Source: Chitinophagaceae bacterium 26-R-25
GTDB lineage: Bacteria > Bacteroidota > Bacteroidia > Chitinophagales > Chitinophagaceae
Length of the DNA: 64,000 nucleotides
Direction of reading: 5' to 3'
Assembly (NCBI GenBank): GCA_029906195.1
Contig: JARWSJ010000001.1
Span: forward strand, 806,001 to 870,000
Part shown: positions 7,853 through 17,600 of the stretch, in pieces
Layout of the letters: every line of letters begins with the position of its first letter
Numbering within the stretch: position 1 is the stretch's first letter
Translations under genes and position numbers: made by a program
The notes under the pieces: generated by a model
Seen by the model: only the letters and a program-made list of their open reading frames with translations
Told to the model about the DNA's origin: nothing
Databases searched by the model: none

Positions 7853-9052
7853 ATGATTGCCATTGGATTAATCAAAGAAGGGAAAATTCCTGAAGACAAC
7901 AGAGTGGCGTTGACGCCGGAGCAGTGCAAATGGGTGCAGGATAATTACAAAAATGTAAAGATTGTTGTGCAAAGCAGCAGGACACGCTGTTTTAACGACA
8001 ATGAATATAGGAGAGCTGGTATTGAGGTGGCTGAAAGCGTGAGTAAATGCGACGTTCTGCTTGGTATCAAGGAAGTGCCGGTTAATGACCTGATTGAAAA
8101 CAAGACCTATCTTTTCTTCTCTCACACGCGAAAAAAGCAGCCACATAATCAAAAGTTGTTGCATGCAATTCTCGAAAAAAAAATAACGCTGATTGACTAT
8201 GAATGTCTCGAGCACGAGGACGGGCAGCGCATCATAGGCTTTGGTTTTTTTGCGGGCGTTGTCGGCGCTCACAATGGCATCATGGCTTATGGAAATAAGA
8301 CCGGCTTGTTTAAACTGCAACGCGTTTACAAGCAATCGAATCTTCGCGAACTCATTCATACTTATTTTGGTTTAAAACTGCCGAACATAAAAGTGGCCGT
8401 AACCGGCTCCGGGCGGGTGTCCAGCGGCGTGCTTGAAGTGATGAATCTGCTCGGCATTATTGAAGTGGAGCCTAATGAATTTTTAGAAAAAAAATTTTCC
8501 TATCCGGTATATGTGCATTTGAAAGGACAGGACCTTTACAAACATCACGCGACAGGTTTGTACAACCGTGATCACTTTCATGCTTATCCGCAAGAGTATA
8601 TTTGCAATTTTTTGCCTTATACCAAAACAGCAGATGTATTGCTAAACGGGATTTATTGGGAAGAACATATACCGCGGTTGTTTAGCAAAAGTGACGTGCA
8701 GGCTAATGATTTCTCTATTAAAGTGATTGCTGATATTACTGACGATCAGAATGGTTCCGTTCCTATTAATCTTGGCGATCAAACCATTGAAGATCCTGTG
8801 TATGGTGTCGATAAAACAACGCTTCAAAAGACGACGGCGTACCAACCAAATACTGTCGATATCATGGCTGTTGGCAACTTGCCTAACGAATTACCGAAAG
8901 ATGCTTCACGATATTTTGGAGAGCAACTGATCAAATATGTTTTGGATGATCTGTTAAAAGACGGCTCTGATATTATAACAAGAGCAACGATTGTGCAGGA
9001 TGGAAAATTGACCCGGCATTTTGAGTATTTAGCCGAGTACGCAGCACGATGA
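7853..9052 (+). CDS. Saccharopine/alanine-dehydrogenase-like NAD(P) oxidoreductase
   Basis: This 399-residue protein has the N-terminal AlaDH/PNT-type domain (IGLIKEGKIPEDNRVALTPE, residues 4-23; VDVLLGIKEV-like stretch near 66-75) and a Rossmann dinucleotide motif VAVTGSGRVSSG at 181-192. The overall layout matches lysine-forming saccharopine dehydrogenase-like proteins, which catalyse NAD-linked oxidative deamination of an amino acid conjugate. The GSGRVSSG form resembles the saccharopine branch more than true alanine dehydrogenase. The real substrate is unknown and no lysine-pathway gene is next to it. ATG at 7853 is the first start and gives a complete N-terminus. Confidence 0.75.
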   Translation: MIAIGLIKEGKIPEDNRVALTPEQCKWVQDNYKNVKIVVQSSRTRCFNDNEYRRAGIEVAESVSKCDVLLGIKEVPVNDLIENKTYLFFSHTRKKQPHNQKLLHAILEKKITLIDYECLEHEDGQRIIGFGFFAGVVGAHNGIMAYGNKTGLFKLQRVYKQSNLRELIHTYFGLKLPNIKVAVTGSGRVSSGVLEVMNLLGIIEVEPNEFLEKKFSYPVYVHLKGQDLYKHHATGLYNRDHFHAYPQEYICNFLPYTKTADVLLNGIYWEEHIPRLFSKSDVQANDFSIKVIADITDDQNGSVPINLGDQTIEDPVYGVDKTTLQKTTAYQPNTVDIMAVGNLPNELPKDASRYFGEQLIKYVLDDLLKDGSDIITRATIVQDGKLTRHFEYLAEYAAR

Positions 9053-9063
9053 TACCACGGTAG

Positions 9064-9132
9064 AGACAAGGCATTGCCTTGTCTGCATAGGCAGCGAGAT
9101 TGAATAAGAGAGACAAGGCAGTGCCTTGCCTG
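9064..9132. repeat. AGACAAGGCATTGCCTTGTCT palindromes between convergent genes
   Basis: A perfect palindrome at 9064-9084 and an imperfect second copy at 9111-9132. A third, longer copy is at 28940-28972. All lie between convergent genes, so a bidirectional terminator role is plausible although no T-tract follows. Confidence 0.75.
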
Positions 9133-9139
9133 TACGGTA

Positions 9140-10387
9140 CTATGCGTCTATTAAAGTGATTTCCTGTAATTTCTTCTCGATGAAATTCTTTTCTGCCTCT
9201 GTCTTCGAGAGGTTCAATGCTTTTTTTAGATGCGTTACTGTTTTGCTGTTATTAATGCCGGTATAAAGATTTGCGAGCAGAAGGTGGTACCAGTGATTGT
9301 CTTCAAGACCTAGTTTTTCTGCTTCGATGATCGCTTCTTCTTTACCATTGGCTTTAGAAAGCGCGTAGGTTCTGTTGAGCGCCGCGATAGGCGAATATTC
9401 GATTTGCAATAAGCGATTGTACAATTGCAAAATGCTTTCCCACTTGTCATGCGTATCCGCCTGGTTGGTGTGATAGAAAGCAATGGCAGCTTCGATGTGG
9501 TATTTGCTCACTTTGCTTTTGTCGCAATGTGAAGATTGCTCCAGATAATATTTTCCTTTGTTGATTAACTCTTCACTCCAAAGCGCTGCATCCTGGTCTT
9601 CATACAAGATGATTTCGCCGTTGCTATCCATGCGTGCTTCGAAACGTGAGGCATGAAAACACATGATCGACATCAACGCATTTACAGCGGGTGTATTGGT
9701 AGTTTCGTTTTCGATTAATGAATAGGTGAGTCGCATTGCTTCGAGACAAAGGTCCTTACGCAGTGTGACATTTTGCGAAGCTGAATAATACCCTTCGTTG
9801 AAAAGCAGGTACATTGTTCTTAAAACAACATCGAGCCTGTTATCAATTTCAGTTTGTGATGGCAATTCAAGTGGAACGTTGTTCTCCTTCAGTTTTTCTT
9901 TTGCTCTTGCGAGTCGCTTATAGATTGTTTCTTTGTTTGACAAGAATGCATCTGCAATTTCTTCTGCGCCGAATCCGCACAAAATATTCAAAGCAAGGCC
10001 GATTTGCGCCTCTGCCGAAATGGACGGATGGCAAATGGCGAACATCATTTGCAACTGGCTATCCGTAATGTTTTTCTCAGATAGGTCAATGTATAGTTCT
10101 TCGTTGTCAACTTCTTCTTTTGGAAGTGCCGGTTTTACTTTTTTATCGAAAATATTCTGGCGACGGAGAATGTCCCTGCTTTTATTTTTCGCAACAAAAT
10201 AGAGCCATGCAACCGGATTTTTCGGCAGACCCTTTTGTCCCCACATTTCTACTGCCAGCAGGAATGTATCGCTCACAACATCTTCGGCTATGCTGATGTG
10301 TTCGATACCAAATGCTTTACACAGTACGGCAACCATCTTGCTGTACTCGGTTCGAAATAAGTGTGGTATGAGTTCGTTGTTCTCCAT
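9140..10387 (-). CDS. ECF42-type RNA polymerase sigma factor
   Basis: A 415-residue sigma factor, much longer than ordinary ECFs. The N-terminal 160 residues carry sigma region 2 (SIAEDVVSDTFLLAVEMWGQKG and NPVAWLYFVAKNKSRDILRR) and region 4 (GFGAEEIADAFLSNKETIYKRLARAKEKL). The remaining 240 residues are a helical DUF6596/TPR-like extension (LNEGYYSA..., MSIMCFHASRFEAR). That layout is the ECF42 group, where the C-terminal extension replaces an anti-sigma factor and a DGPF protein is encoded next door. The DGPF gene lies directly upstream on the same strand, as expected. I chose the ATG at 10387 over the one at 10405 because homologues begin close to MENNELIPHLFR. Confidence 0.85.
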   Translation of the reverse strand: MENNELIPHLFRTEYSKMVAVLCKAFGIEHISIAEDVVSDTFLLAVEMWGQKGLPKNPVAWLYFVAKNKSRDILRRQNIFDKKVKPALPKEEVDNEELYIDLSEKNITDSQLQMMFAICHPSISAEAQIGLALNILCGFGAEEIADAFLSNKETIYKRLARAKEKLKENNVPLELPSQTEIDNRLDVVLRTMYLLFNEGYYSASQNVTLRKDLCLEAMRLTYSLIENETTNTPAVNALMSIMCFHASRFEARMDSNGEIILYEDQDAALWSEELINKGKYYLEQSSHCDKSKVSKYHIEAAIAFYHTNQADTHDKWESILQLYNRLLQIEYSPIAALNRTYALSKANGKEEAIIEAEKLGLEDNHWYHLLLANLYTGINNSKTVTHLKKALNLSKTEAEKNFIEKKLQEITLIDA

Positions 10388-10399
10388 AAATGAAAGCCA

Positions 10400-10507
10400 A
10401 ATCAAAAGTCAAAAGTAAAAAATCAAAAGTCAAAAACCTTTAGGTCCAAGAGTTTGATGTGTAATCTTGCAATCAAAGTTTTTGACTTTTGCCTTTTTAC
10501 TTTAAAT
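10400..10507. repeat. TCAAAAGTCAAAA inverted simple repeat
   Basis: AATCAAAAGTCAAAAGTAAA repeats at 10400-10438 are inverted as TTTTTGACTTTTGCCTTTTTAC at 10478-10500. The repeat lies between the DGPF and sigma genes of one probable operon, so it may reduce readthrough. Confidence 0.7.
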
Positions 10508-10513
10508 TTATTG

Positions 10514-10861
10514 CTAGTCCATTCCTACAAGGCCGCGCACTTCTACATTGCCTCCGATATTCAATACCGGGCATCCTTTTGCTAATTCTGCCGCTTCGTC
10601 GAGATCATTTGCTTTAACAACAATATAGCCGCCAATTGCTTCTTTGATTTCAACGTAAGGGCCATCAGTCACTATTTTATCTGATTTTACAACGCGTCCG
10701 TCCGATGCAAGTCTGTTGCCTGAACTAGCTAATTTGTTTTGGGCAGCAAGGCCACCCATCCAGTCCTGCCAGGGCTTCATCATCTTTTGTATTTGTTCAG
10801 GAGAAGGCTGTTCTTCTTTTGTCATGAAATCTCTTCTGAAAATTAAAAGGAACTCTTTCAT
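10514..10861 (-). CDS. YCII/DGPF-domain protein partner of the ECF42 sigma factor
   Basis: A 115-residue single-domain YCII-related protein. It starts MKEFLLIFRRD, has PWQDWMGGL near 31-39 and carries the signature VTDGPYVEIKEAIGGYIVVK (64-83), the Bacteroidetes form of the DGPF motif. DGPF proteins are ferredoxin-like alpha/beta folds whose chemical function is unknown; they are a conserved genomic partner of ECF42 sigma factors. The gene is upstream of and co-directional with the sigma gene, 126 bases away, with a simple-repeat hairpin between. Likely autoregulated by that sigma factor, by analogy. Confidence 0.85.
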   Translation of the reverse strand: MKEFLLIFRRDFMTKEEQPSPEQIQKMMKPWQDWMGGLAAQNKLASSGNRLASDGRVVKSDKIVTDGPYVEIKEAIGGYIVVKANDLDEAAELAKGCPVLNIGGNVEVRGLVGMD

Positions 10862-10923
10862 AAAAATATTTTTTAAGTGTGATTATACTATTGTAACGAA
10901 TGAGTTTTTGAAAATGGACATTT

Positions 10924-10982
10924 AAATTAGAAATTAGGAATTAGAAATTAGGAATTACGAATTACGAATTAGAGATTAGGGA
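10924..10982. repeat. GAATTAGAAATTAG tandem simple repeat
   Basis: About seven degenerate 8-9 base units (AATTAGAA, ATTAGGA, ATTACGA) in direct order. The inverted partner type appears at 11531-11567, beyond the next gene. Confidence 0.6.
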
Positions 10983-11091
10983 TAAGAATTCCGCCATTCA
11001 ATTTCTACCTTTAAAGGTCAATAAAATATTGATAATGATGACATGAAAATAATTTCAGAACAATATTAATTATGGTTTGTATTTTATAGTT

Positions 11092-11466
11092 ATGAAAGAT
11101 GTATCCGTTTTTATACAAAATCTATATCAACTTTTCAACGATAGAAAAATTGAAGAGATCATTGTCCATATGGACGAAGACGTGAAATGGGCGAATGGTA
11201 TGAAGGGAGACTTTGTGTACGGGCCCGAGGGTGTTCGCGAATATTGGACAAGACAGTTTGAGGTGATTTCATCGAACGTTAAGCCTTTGACAATAGAGGT
11301 GGAAAGCGGCGTGGTCAAAGTGCATGTTCACCAGGTGGTGCATGATATGAATGGTGCGTTGCTGGCCGATCAGTTAAGGGACCACTTCTTCAGGCTAAAG
11401 GATGACAAAATAATAGAGTTTGGTATTCGTGAGAGCGACATTGACGATGCTGGTTGGACATTTTAA
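11092..11466 (+). CDS. NTF2-like / SnoaL-like small protein
   Basis: A 124-residue protein with a cone-shaped NTF2-like pattern: an N-terminal helix (VFIQNLYQLFNDRKIEEIIVHM), then WANGMKGDFVYGPEGVREYWTRQF with the GxxGVrxYW motif typical of nuclear-transport-factor-2/SnoaL-like proteins, then beta strands ending DHFFRLKDDKIIEFGIRESD. Members bind small hydrophobic ligands or act as isomerases or hydrolases; nothing fixes the ligand. ATG at 11092 is preferred to a TTG at 11077, which adds only MYFIV. It stands alone between repeats. Confidence 0.7.
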   Translation: MKDVSVFIQNLYQLFNDRKIEEIIVHMDEDVKWANGMKGDFVYGPEGVREYWTRQFEVISSNVKPLTIEVESGVVKVHVHQVVHDMNGALLADQLRDHFFRLKDDKIIEFGIRESDIDDAGWTF

Positions 11467-11530
11467 ATCGTTTCGGTGTGCTTTGGCGGCTTGCGCCAGA
11501 TATTCATGCTGCGAATTGCATGCAGCACTC

Positions 11531-11567
11531 AGACAATTCTTAATTCTTAATTTCTAATTCTTAATTC
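11531..11567. repeat. ATTCTTAATTCTTAATTTC simple repeat
   Basis: Four degenerate units of ATTCTTA(A/T)TT directly after the NTF2-like gene, in opposite sense to the units at 10924-10982. Confidence 0.6.
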
Positions 11568-11680
11568 GAGGTTGAACGTTTTAACAAAGTAGATTGAACT
11601 TTTTAGCAAACTATGAAGGCCTTCTATTGACTGAACTTTGTGTAACAATTTTAAATCATTGTTCACAAAATTAGTTGAAA

Positions 11681-13096
11681 ATGAAAACGATAGATAAAAT
11701 CTACATCAATGGAGCCTTTGTTACTCCCCATGGAACCGAGCTTTTTGACCTGATAAATCCCACCACGAATGAATTGCTTGGCAAAGTAGTACTGGGTGAT
11801 GAAGAAGACACGCGAAAAGCAATTGCGAGTGCGAAAGCCGCCTTCGTACATTTCTCCAAAACAACAAAAGACGAACGCATTGCTTACCTACAAAAAATGT
11901 ATGAGGCTGTTGCCAAAAGAAAAGATGAGTTAACCGCCATCATGGTGCAGGAGTATGGTGGCACGTTGCAATTCTCCAGAGCAAGCACACAGCATGCCTT
12001 GAATGGAATACAAAGCACGATTGAAACACTTACAAACTTTGATTTTGTAAGAAGCGTTGGTAAATCAAAAGTAAGACTGGAGTCTCTCGGCGTTGTGGGA
12101 ATTATTACTCCCTGGAATGCCAGCAACAGTTTTATTTGCAACAAACTCGCAACTGCCATTGCAGCCGGTTGTACGGCTGTCATTAAACCGAGCGAGATGA
12201 GTGCATTGCAGACACAGGTATTGTTGGAATGCCTGCACGAAGCTAGTTTGCCGGCAGGTGTCTTCAATGTAATGAACGGTTTGGGAAACGTAGTGGGAGC
12301 AGAAATTACACGCCATCCTGATATAGCCAAAATATCATTTACCGGTTCTACAGTCGTAGGGAAAACAATTGCACGCGGTGCAGTGGACACCATGAAAAGA
12401 GTGACACTTGAACTTGGTGGTAAATCCCCTAACATAATCCTGGATGATGCTGATCTGCAAAAGGCAATACCAACGGCGGTTGCAGCGGCTTTCATGAATA
12501 GCGGACAGGCTTGTATTGCAGGTACACGTTTGCTGGTACCGGAAAACCGTTTGGATGAAATTAAAACCCTTATAAAGGAAACTGTTGAGAAAGTGAAAGT
12601 TGGTGATCCGAAAAATGAAGACACTGCAGTGGGCCCGATGGTGAGTAAAAAGCAATTTGCACGCGTCCAGCAATACATTGATCTCGGTGTACAGGAAGGT
12701 GCTGAAATCCTTACCGGCGGCTCAGGACAGCCCGATGGACTGGAGGCAGGAAACTTCGTAAAGCCAACGGTTTTCGTTAACGTGAACAACAACATGCGCA
12801 TTGCCAGAGAAGAAATTTTTGGACCTGTTTTGTCGATTATTACTTACAAAAATGAAGAAGACGCTATCAGCATTGCAAATGATACCGACTACGGTTTACA
12901 GGCTTATGTTAGTTCATCGGATTCTGCACGTACAAATCGTGTTGCGGCACGAATTAACGCAGGCCGGGTGTTGATCAATGGTCTGAACCACGATCCTATG
13001 GCGCCTTTCGGGGGCTTCAAACAATCTGGGATTGGCAGGGAGTTTGGTGTGTATGGGTTGGAGGCGTATGTGGAAGCGAAAGCAGTTATTGAGTAA
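11681..13096 (+). CDS. NAD(P)-dependent aldehyde dehydrogenase
   Basis: A 471-residue protein of standard ALDH length. The catalytic Glu is in LELGGKSPNI (Glu244) and the catalytic Cys in NSGQACIAGTR (Cys278), 34 residues apart as usual. The cofactor region GIITPWNASN (near 140-149) and FTGSTVVGK (near 219-227) and the C-terminal PFGGFKQSGIGRE are all intact. It oxidises an aldehyde to the acid; its specific substrate is not readable from the sequence. ATG at 11681 is preferred to TTG at 11675. The TAA stop falls inside an AATTAATAATTAA repeat. An AraC regulator follows 173 bases later and may control it. Confidence 0.88.
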   Translation: MKTIDKIYINGAFVTPHGTELFDLINPTTNELLGKVVLGDEEDTRKAIASAKAAFVHFSKTTKDERIAYLQKMYEAVAKRKDELTAIMVQEYGGTLQFSRASTQHALNGIQSTIETLTNFDFVRSVGKSKVRLESLGVVGIITPWNASNSFICNKLATAIAAGCTAVIKPSEMSALQTQVLLECLHEASLPAGVFNVMNGLGNVVGAEITRHPDIAKISFTGSTVVGKTIARGAVDTMKRVTLELGGKSPNIILDDADLQKAIPTAVAAAFMNSGQACIAGTRLLVPENRLDEIKTLIKETVEKVKVGDPKNEDTAVGPMVSKKQFARVQQYIDLGVQEGAEILTGGSGQPDGLEAGNFVKPTVFVNVNNNMRIAREEIFGPVLSIITYKNEEDAISIANDTDYGLQAYVSSSDSARTNRVAARINAGRVLINGLNHDPMAPFGGFKQSGIGREFGVYGLEAYVEAKAVIE

Positions 13097-13232
13097 TTAA
13101 TAATTAATAATTAAGAATTAATAGGTTTAGCATTGAATATTGATTGCAACCCTCTTGGTTCTTGAAACCGAGGTGAGTTTATTTTTGCTTACGTTGGTAC
13201 ACTTATTAATTGTTAATTATTAATTATTAATT
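13093..13232. repeat. AATTAATAATTAAGAATTAAT inverted repeat
   Basis: The left units at 13093-13122 start in the ALDH stop codon; the inverted units at 13200-13232 (TTATTAATTGTTAATTATTA onwards) end 37 bases before the AraC-family ATG. Confidence 0.7.
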
Positions 13233-13268
13233 GCATTCCCACAACTATATTTGAAACAAGAAAACCAC

Positions 13269-14069
13269 ATGACCACTCAACCACCAAGACCATCCATACA
13301 GTATTCCTGCTACTTTACACGAAGCAGAACGGGAGAGCAGTTTGTGCCGGAGCATGCGATTGGATATATCGTTTCGGGTGCCTTTGAGGTGAATGATGGC
13401 ACTGAAAGCAAAATCTTCAATAAGGGTGAACTTTATTTTTGCAGGAGAAATCAACTTGCGAAATACACAAAGTTTCCTGAAGAAGGCGGAGAGTTCAGGT
13501 CTGTTTCTATTTTCTTTGAACAGGAAATGCTGAGGGATTTTAGCATAGAGTTTGGATATAAATCCGATAAGGTTATTGCAATGTCCGCATTTCTGCAACT
13601 CCCGTCAAACTCAGTGTTGGCGCATTATATGGAATCACTGCGGTCTTATGAAGATGTATTTAAAAACAAAGGAACCAATGAATTGCTTTCTGTAAAACAA
13701 AACGAAGCTTTATTGTTGTTGCTCCAAATACAACCATCATTGAAGAACGTTCTTTTTGATTTTTCTGAGCCCGGCAAAATAGACCTTGAGGGTTTCATGA
13801 ATCGCAATTTCCATTTCAATGTTGATCTGAAAAGATTTGCATACCTCACTGGCAGAAGTCTTTCGACATTTAAACGCGATTTTGAAAAAATATTTCATGT
13901 AACGCCAAGCCGATGGTTATTGCATAGACGTTTGCAGGAAGCACATTACCTGCTCAAAGAGAAAAGAAAGGCGGCTTCTGACATTTATCTCGATCTCGGT
14001 TTTGAAGATCTGTCGCATTTCTCATTCGCATTTAAAAAACAATATGGGATTGCTCCGTCAATGATATAA
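13269..14069 (+). CDS. AraC-family transcriptional regulator
   Basis: A 266-residue protein with an N-terminal sensing domain (about 1-160, cupin-like SGAFEVNDGTESKIFNKGEL) and a C-terminal AraC HTH domain (about 165-266). The two helix-turn-helix units are visible as DLKRFAYLTGRSLSTFKRDF and ASDIYLDLGFEDLSHFSFAF, with the family signature FKKQYGIAPS near the end. ATG at 13269 is chosen over TTG at 13251, giving the start MTTQPPRPSIQYSCYF. It probably senses a small molecule linked to the upstream aldehyde dehydrogenase, an inference from adjacency only. A hairpin terminator follows. Confidence 0.85.
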   Translation: MTTQPPRPSIQYSCYFTRSRTGEQFVPEHAIGYIVSGAFEVNDGTESKIFNKGELYFCRRNQLAKYTKFPEEGGEFRSVSIFFEQEMLRDFSIEFGYKSDKVIAMSAFLQLPSNSVLAHYMESLRSYEDVFKNKGTNELLSVKQNEALLLLLQIQPSLKNVLFDFSEPGKIDLEGFMNRNFHFNVDLKRFAYLTGRSLSTFKRDFEKIFHVTPSRWLLHRRLQEAHYLLKEKRKAASDIYLDLGFEDLSHFSFAFKKQYGIAPSMI

Positions 14070-14088
14070 TGAGCATTTGCTGAATACG

Positions 14089-14121
14089 AAAAGGCTTCGA
14101 TAAATCTATCGAAGCCTTTTT
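14089..14121. terminator. Bidirectional hairpin terminator
   Basis: AAAAGGCTTCGATA, loop AATC, TATCGAAGCCTTTTT. With A-run on the left and T-run on the right, it can end transcription of both the AraC gene and the convergent DUF1508 gene. Confidence 0.9.
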
Positions 14122-14148
14122 ACATCGTTAATATGGCAAATAAGAGCG

Positions 14149-14475
14149 TTACTCTTCTTCAACTGCACCGGAAGGCGCATTGTTTTTTACAGATTCAATA
14201 CCGCTGTCCCTCCCGGAAGAACCCTCATACATTTGGCTTGTTCCGATCACTTGTCCATTGGACGCTTTGAGATTGAAGTAATATTTGCCGTTGGTCGAAG
14301 TAAGTTTTTCATACTTGCTATCGTCTTTTGCGTTGGCTTTTACTGAATCGATACCGTTTTGACAAGCAGCTTTGGTGGTATAAGTTTCGCTGGTTAGAAT
14401 CACCTGTCCGTTATCTGCTTTCAGGTTAAAACGATAACCGGCATTTGCGGTTTGCCCAACAATAAATTTTCCCAT
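14149..14475 (-). CDS. DUF1508 (YegP-like) two-repeat protein
   Basis: A 108-residue protein made of two copies of the DUF1508 repeat. The first is YRFNLKADNGQVILTSETYT with ACQNGIDSVKANA, the second YYFNLKASNGQVIGTSQMYE with GRDSGIESVKNNA. E. coli YegP has the same two-repeat build; function is unknown, though the fold is small alpha/beta and often stress-linked. The tail GAVEEE is acidic. ATG at 14475 (MGKFIVGQTANAGYRF) is preferred to the upstream start at 14520, which would add 15 residues without homology. Confidence 0.85.
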   Translation of the reverse strand: MGKFIVGQTANAGYRFNLKADNGQVILTSETYTTKAACQNGIDSVKANAKDDSKYEKLTSTNGKYYFNLKASNGQVIGTSQMYEGSSGRDSGIESVKNNAPSGAVEEE

Positions 14476-14695
14476 ACGATTGTATTTATTAAATGACTTG
14501 AGTAATGAAGTGTGTAACAACTTTAAAAGGACTTTGTTTTAAAAGATGTTCACAAGTGCGATGTCATTTCAACCAAACGATATGCAAAGGTGTTATAAAA
14601 CGCTGAAGCCTTTCCACGCACACGATGTCAGGGAAAATAGTTCTCACCCTTGAAAGTATTAGCAACACGTTTGCCTAATTCAAAAAACTCTACGG

Positions 14696-17600
14696 ATGAG
14701 AAACTTATTACTACTCGCATTTTTGTCACTGTTATGCAACACTTTATCTGCACAGTATTACGGAATGGATAGCGTTACCTTCGGTAGTTCTAATATTAAA
14801 GCTTTGATTTACCCGGCGGCGGCAAAGAGGGTACCGGGAAGAAAGTATCCATTGATGATTCATTATGAAGGTTCGGACCAGGTAGGAACCGTACTTGCCT
14901 CGATGTTTGGCGCCGGTTTCCCAAGGCAGGTGATGAACAATAGAGTACAGGGCACGGTGGCAGATAGCATCATTCATGTTTGTCCCTTATCGACTTCCGT
15001 AGGCTCTTTAAAATTTCCTTCCATGTTTAACCAGGTGATGGATTATTGCCTAGCCAGTTTGCCTGTAGATACTGCGAAGAACGATCATGGACTGTACAAG
15101 CTTGTATGCGTTGACGGCATAGGGCAGGGCGCGAGCGACGCCTGGGATAACCTCGCCTGGTACACCACAGGCAATGGCGATTTAAAGTATATCGGAAAAA
15201 TAGGACATGCCGCTTTCATGTCCACTCCTAATTTATATCCGGCATCTGCAGCTTTTACCAATTATCAGTACACCAATACGAAATTCTTACATGAACAGAA
15301 TACAAATTCCTGTTGCCAATACGGCCCCGCACAAACCATGAGTGGCACACTTGCTAAAACAACAGGCGCCATCAGTACATTTACGATGTACACAATGCCC
15401 AACAATGGTTTTAACAACTTCACCTGGGATAGCATGTACTCTCCATTTGGCAGAGACACTGTCACAAATATTTACCGTTGGTTGTTGAATAGTGCATCGC
15501 CACCCTCACCAACACATTATTACGGAATGGACAGTGTAACATTTGGCAGCTCCAATATAAAAGCCTTGGTCTATCCCGCGGCGGCAAAGAGAATACCCGG
15601 CAAGTTGTATCCGCTGATGATTCACTATGAAGGCAGCGATCAGGTGGGAACAATGCTTGCGTCTGTGTTTGGCGCAGGTTTTCCAAGGCAGGTGATGAAC
15701 AACAAAATCCAGGGAACCGTTGCAGATAGTATCATTCATATTTGTCCGTTATCAATAAGTGTCGGCTCCTTGAAATATCCTTCCATGTTTAACCAGGTGA
15801 TGGATTATTGCCTTGCTAACCTACCTGTTGACTCAAGCAAGGATGGTCACGGAATGTATAAACTGGTTTCTGTAGACGGAATAGGACAGGGGGCCAGTGA
15901 TGCGTGGGACAATCTTGCATGGTACACAACAAACAACGGGGAGTTAAAGTATATCGGGAAAATAAGTCACGCAGCTTTTATGTCTGCTCCTAATTTGTAT
16001 CCTGCGCCAGAAGCTTTTGCTAATTACCAGTATACCAATACAAAATTTTTACACGAGCAAAACACAAACTCCTGCTGCCAGTATGGGCCCGCACAATCCA
16101 TGAGTAGTACTCTTGCGAAAACGACTGGCGCTATCAGCACGTTTACATTGTACACGATGGCAAACAATGGTTTTAACAATTTTACCTGGGACAGCATGTA
16201 TTCTCCTTTTGGTGGTGACACCGTTACAAATATTTACAGGTGGGTGCTCAATAGTGCTAAGGTTATAACACCACCAACTTTTACTCCTGTAAAACTAAAG
16301 GTCTATGAAAGCAGTTTGTATGATTTGTCTGGTCGCATCAATCATAAGGACAGGCCTTTTAATTTTTTTGATGGTTTTGAAACAATCGATCCCAAAAATG
16401 GGAACGTTGACTTTGAGGCACAAACTGTTTTGGATGAATTGGGAAAACCAAAGCTGGTGCGGGGTGACACGACAAATGCCATTCCAGGATCAGGAAGAGA
16501 CGGGGCTTATTTTTATGGAGCAAGCAATCGCTCTCTTGCTTTCGGTGGATATTATTTTCCAGGCAAAAGGGGAAGATGTATCATTGTTGATCTTGCCAAT
16601 GATCCTTCGATAAAACATGCATTGATAACACACGGCAAGAAATTTAACATCACAGATGTTTATGGATGGGAGAGAAATTTTGAGCAGGGTGATAGCCTGT
16701 ATTTCTACAACTTCGATAAAGTAATTGAAGAAGCCGATGTGCGAAAGATTCCTTACATGATCAGCAGGCCCGATAGCATGCTGAAACCCTTTGCCGTATT
16801 GGTTACGCAAGGTGGTACATCTTCTACGGGCATGTGGCGAAAAGTATCTGATATTGCTGACAGCATGCGATATATTATGATCCGCAACACGCTTCAGCAG
16901 CGAAGTGGTTATACTTCCACCGCTTATTTCAACGAAGTCGTTTTTTACGGATCCCCAAGAGGAGACAGCACTCAGAAGCCTGTTGGTTATTCCGGTCCGC
17001 TGCCGGTGCAGAAAACGTTGTTCGATAAATCCGGCGTCAATACTGGCGTACAGATAGATACGAATGTGATGAGTATCGTGAAGAATATTCGTCAGTATGT
17101 AAATGTAGATTGGTATGATACGGACACTGACCCTGCCACCAAATACAAACAGCTTTTCAATGCAGATTATTTTCCCGGTTACTTAAACTGGAATCTATAT
17201 TGGACACCGCATAATCATAATCATTGGCTCGCAGTTTTTGGAGCATCCAAGAGAGCAGGAAATGAAATGAAGCAAAGTGTAAGAAACAATATTGATACAC
17301 CTTATGCAGAGCCGGGAGACTGGCTGCATTATGTTTCGCACGGCAGGTTATTTTACCAGTTGGCATACAAGTGGGGTAACAACAAATCGCTCGATGGCAC
17401 TAAGTACAGGTGGTTCAACGATGCCACACTTTCCGGTTACGCACAAAACTGGCATCCATTTTTAGAATTAGGGAATGAAGATGATACTTATGAACCTCCA
17501 GCAGTTTCGGCTGCCAAGCTTATCATGGCCGTTAATGGAAACAACAAATACCTGGGTGATACACTGGGTATTCGAAATGCAGATCCGGGAACAAAAATCG

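Noticed and set aside
7853-9052. Alanine dehydrogenase as firm name
   Set aside because: The GSGRVSSG motif and length fit saccharopine-dehydrogenase-like proteins better, and no substrate evidence exists.
9064-9132. Insertion sequence end
   Set aside because: No transposase frame or target duplication is visible; only palindromic units are present.
10924-10982. Possible CRISPR-like or short tandem array
   Set aside because: The units are 8-9 bases, degenerate and contiguous, with no spacers and no cas genes.
11884-12801. 305-codon minus-strand frame inside the aldehyde dehydrogenase
   Set aside because: Antisense to an intact ALDH with catalytic residues; its Ser/Pro/Thr-rich translation is typical of a shadow.
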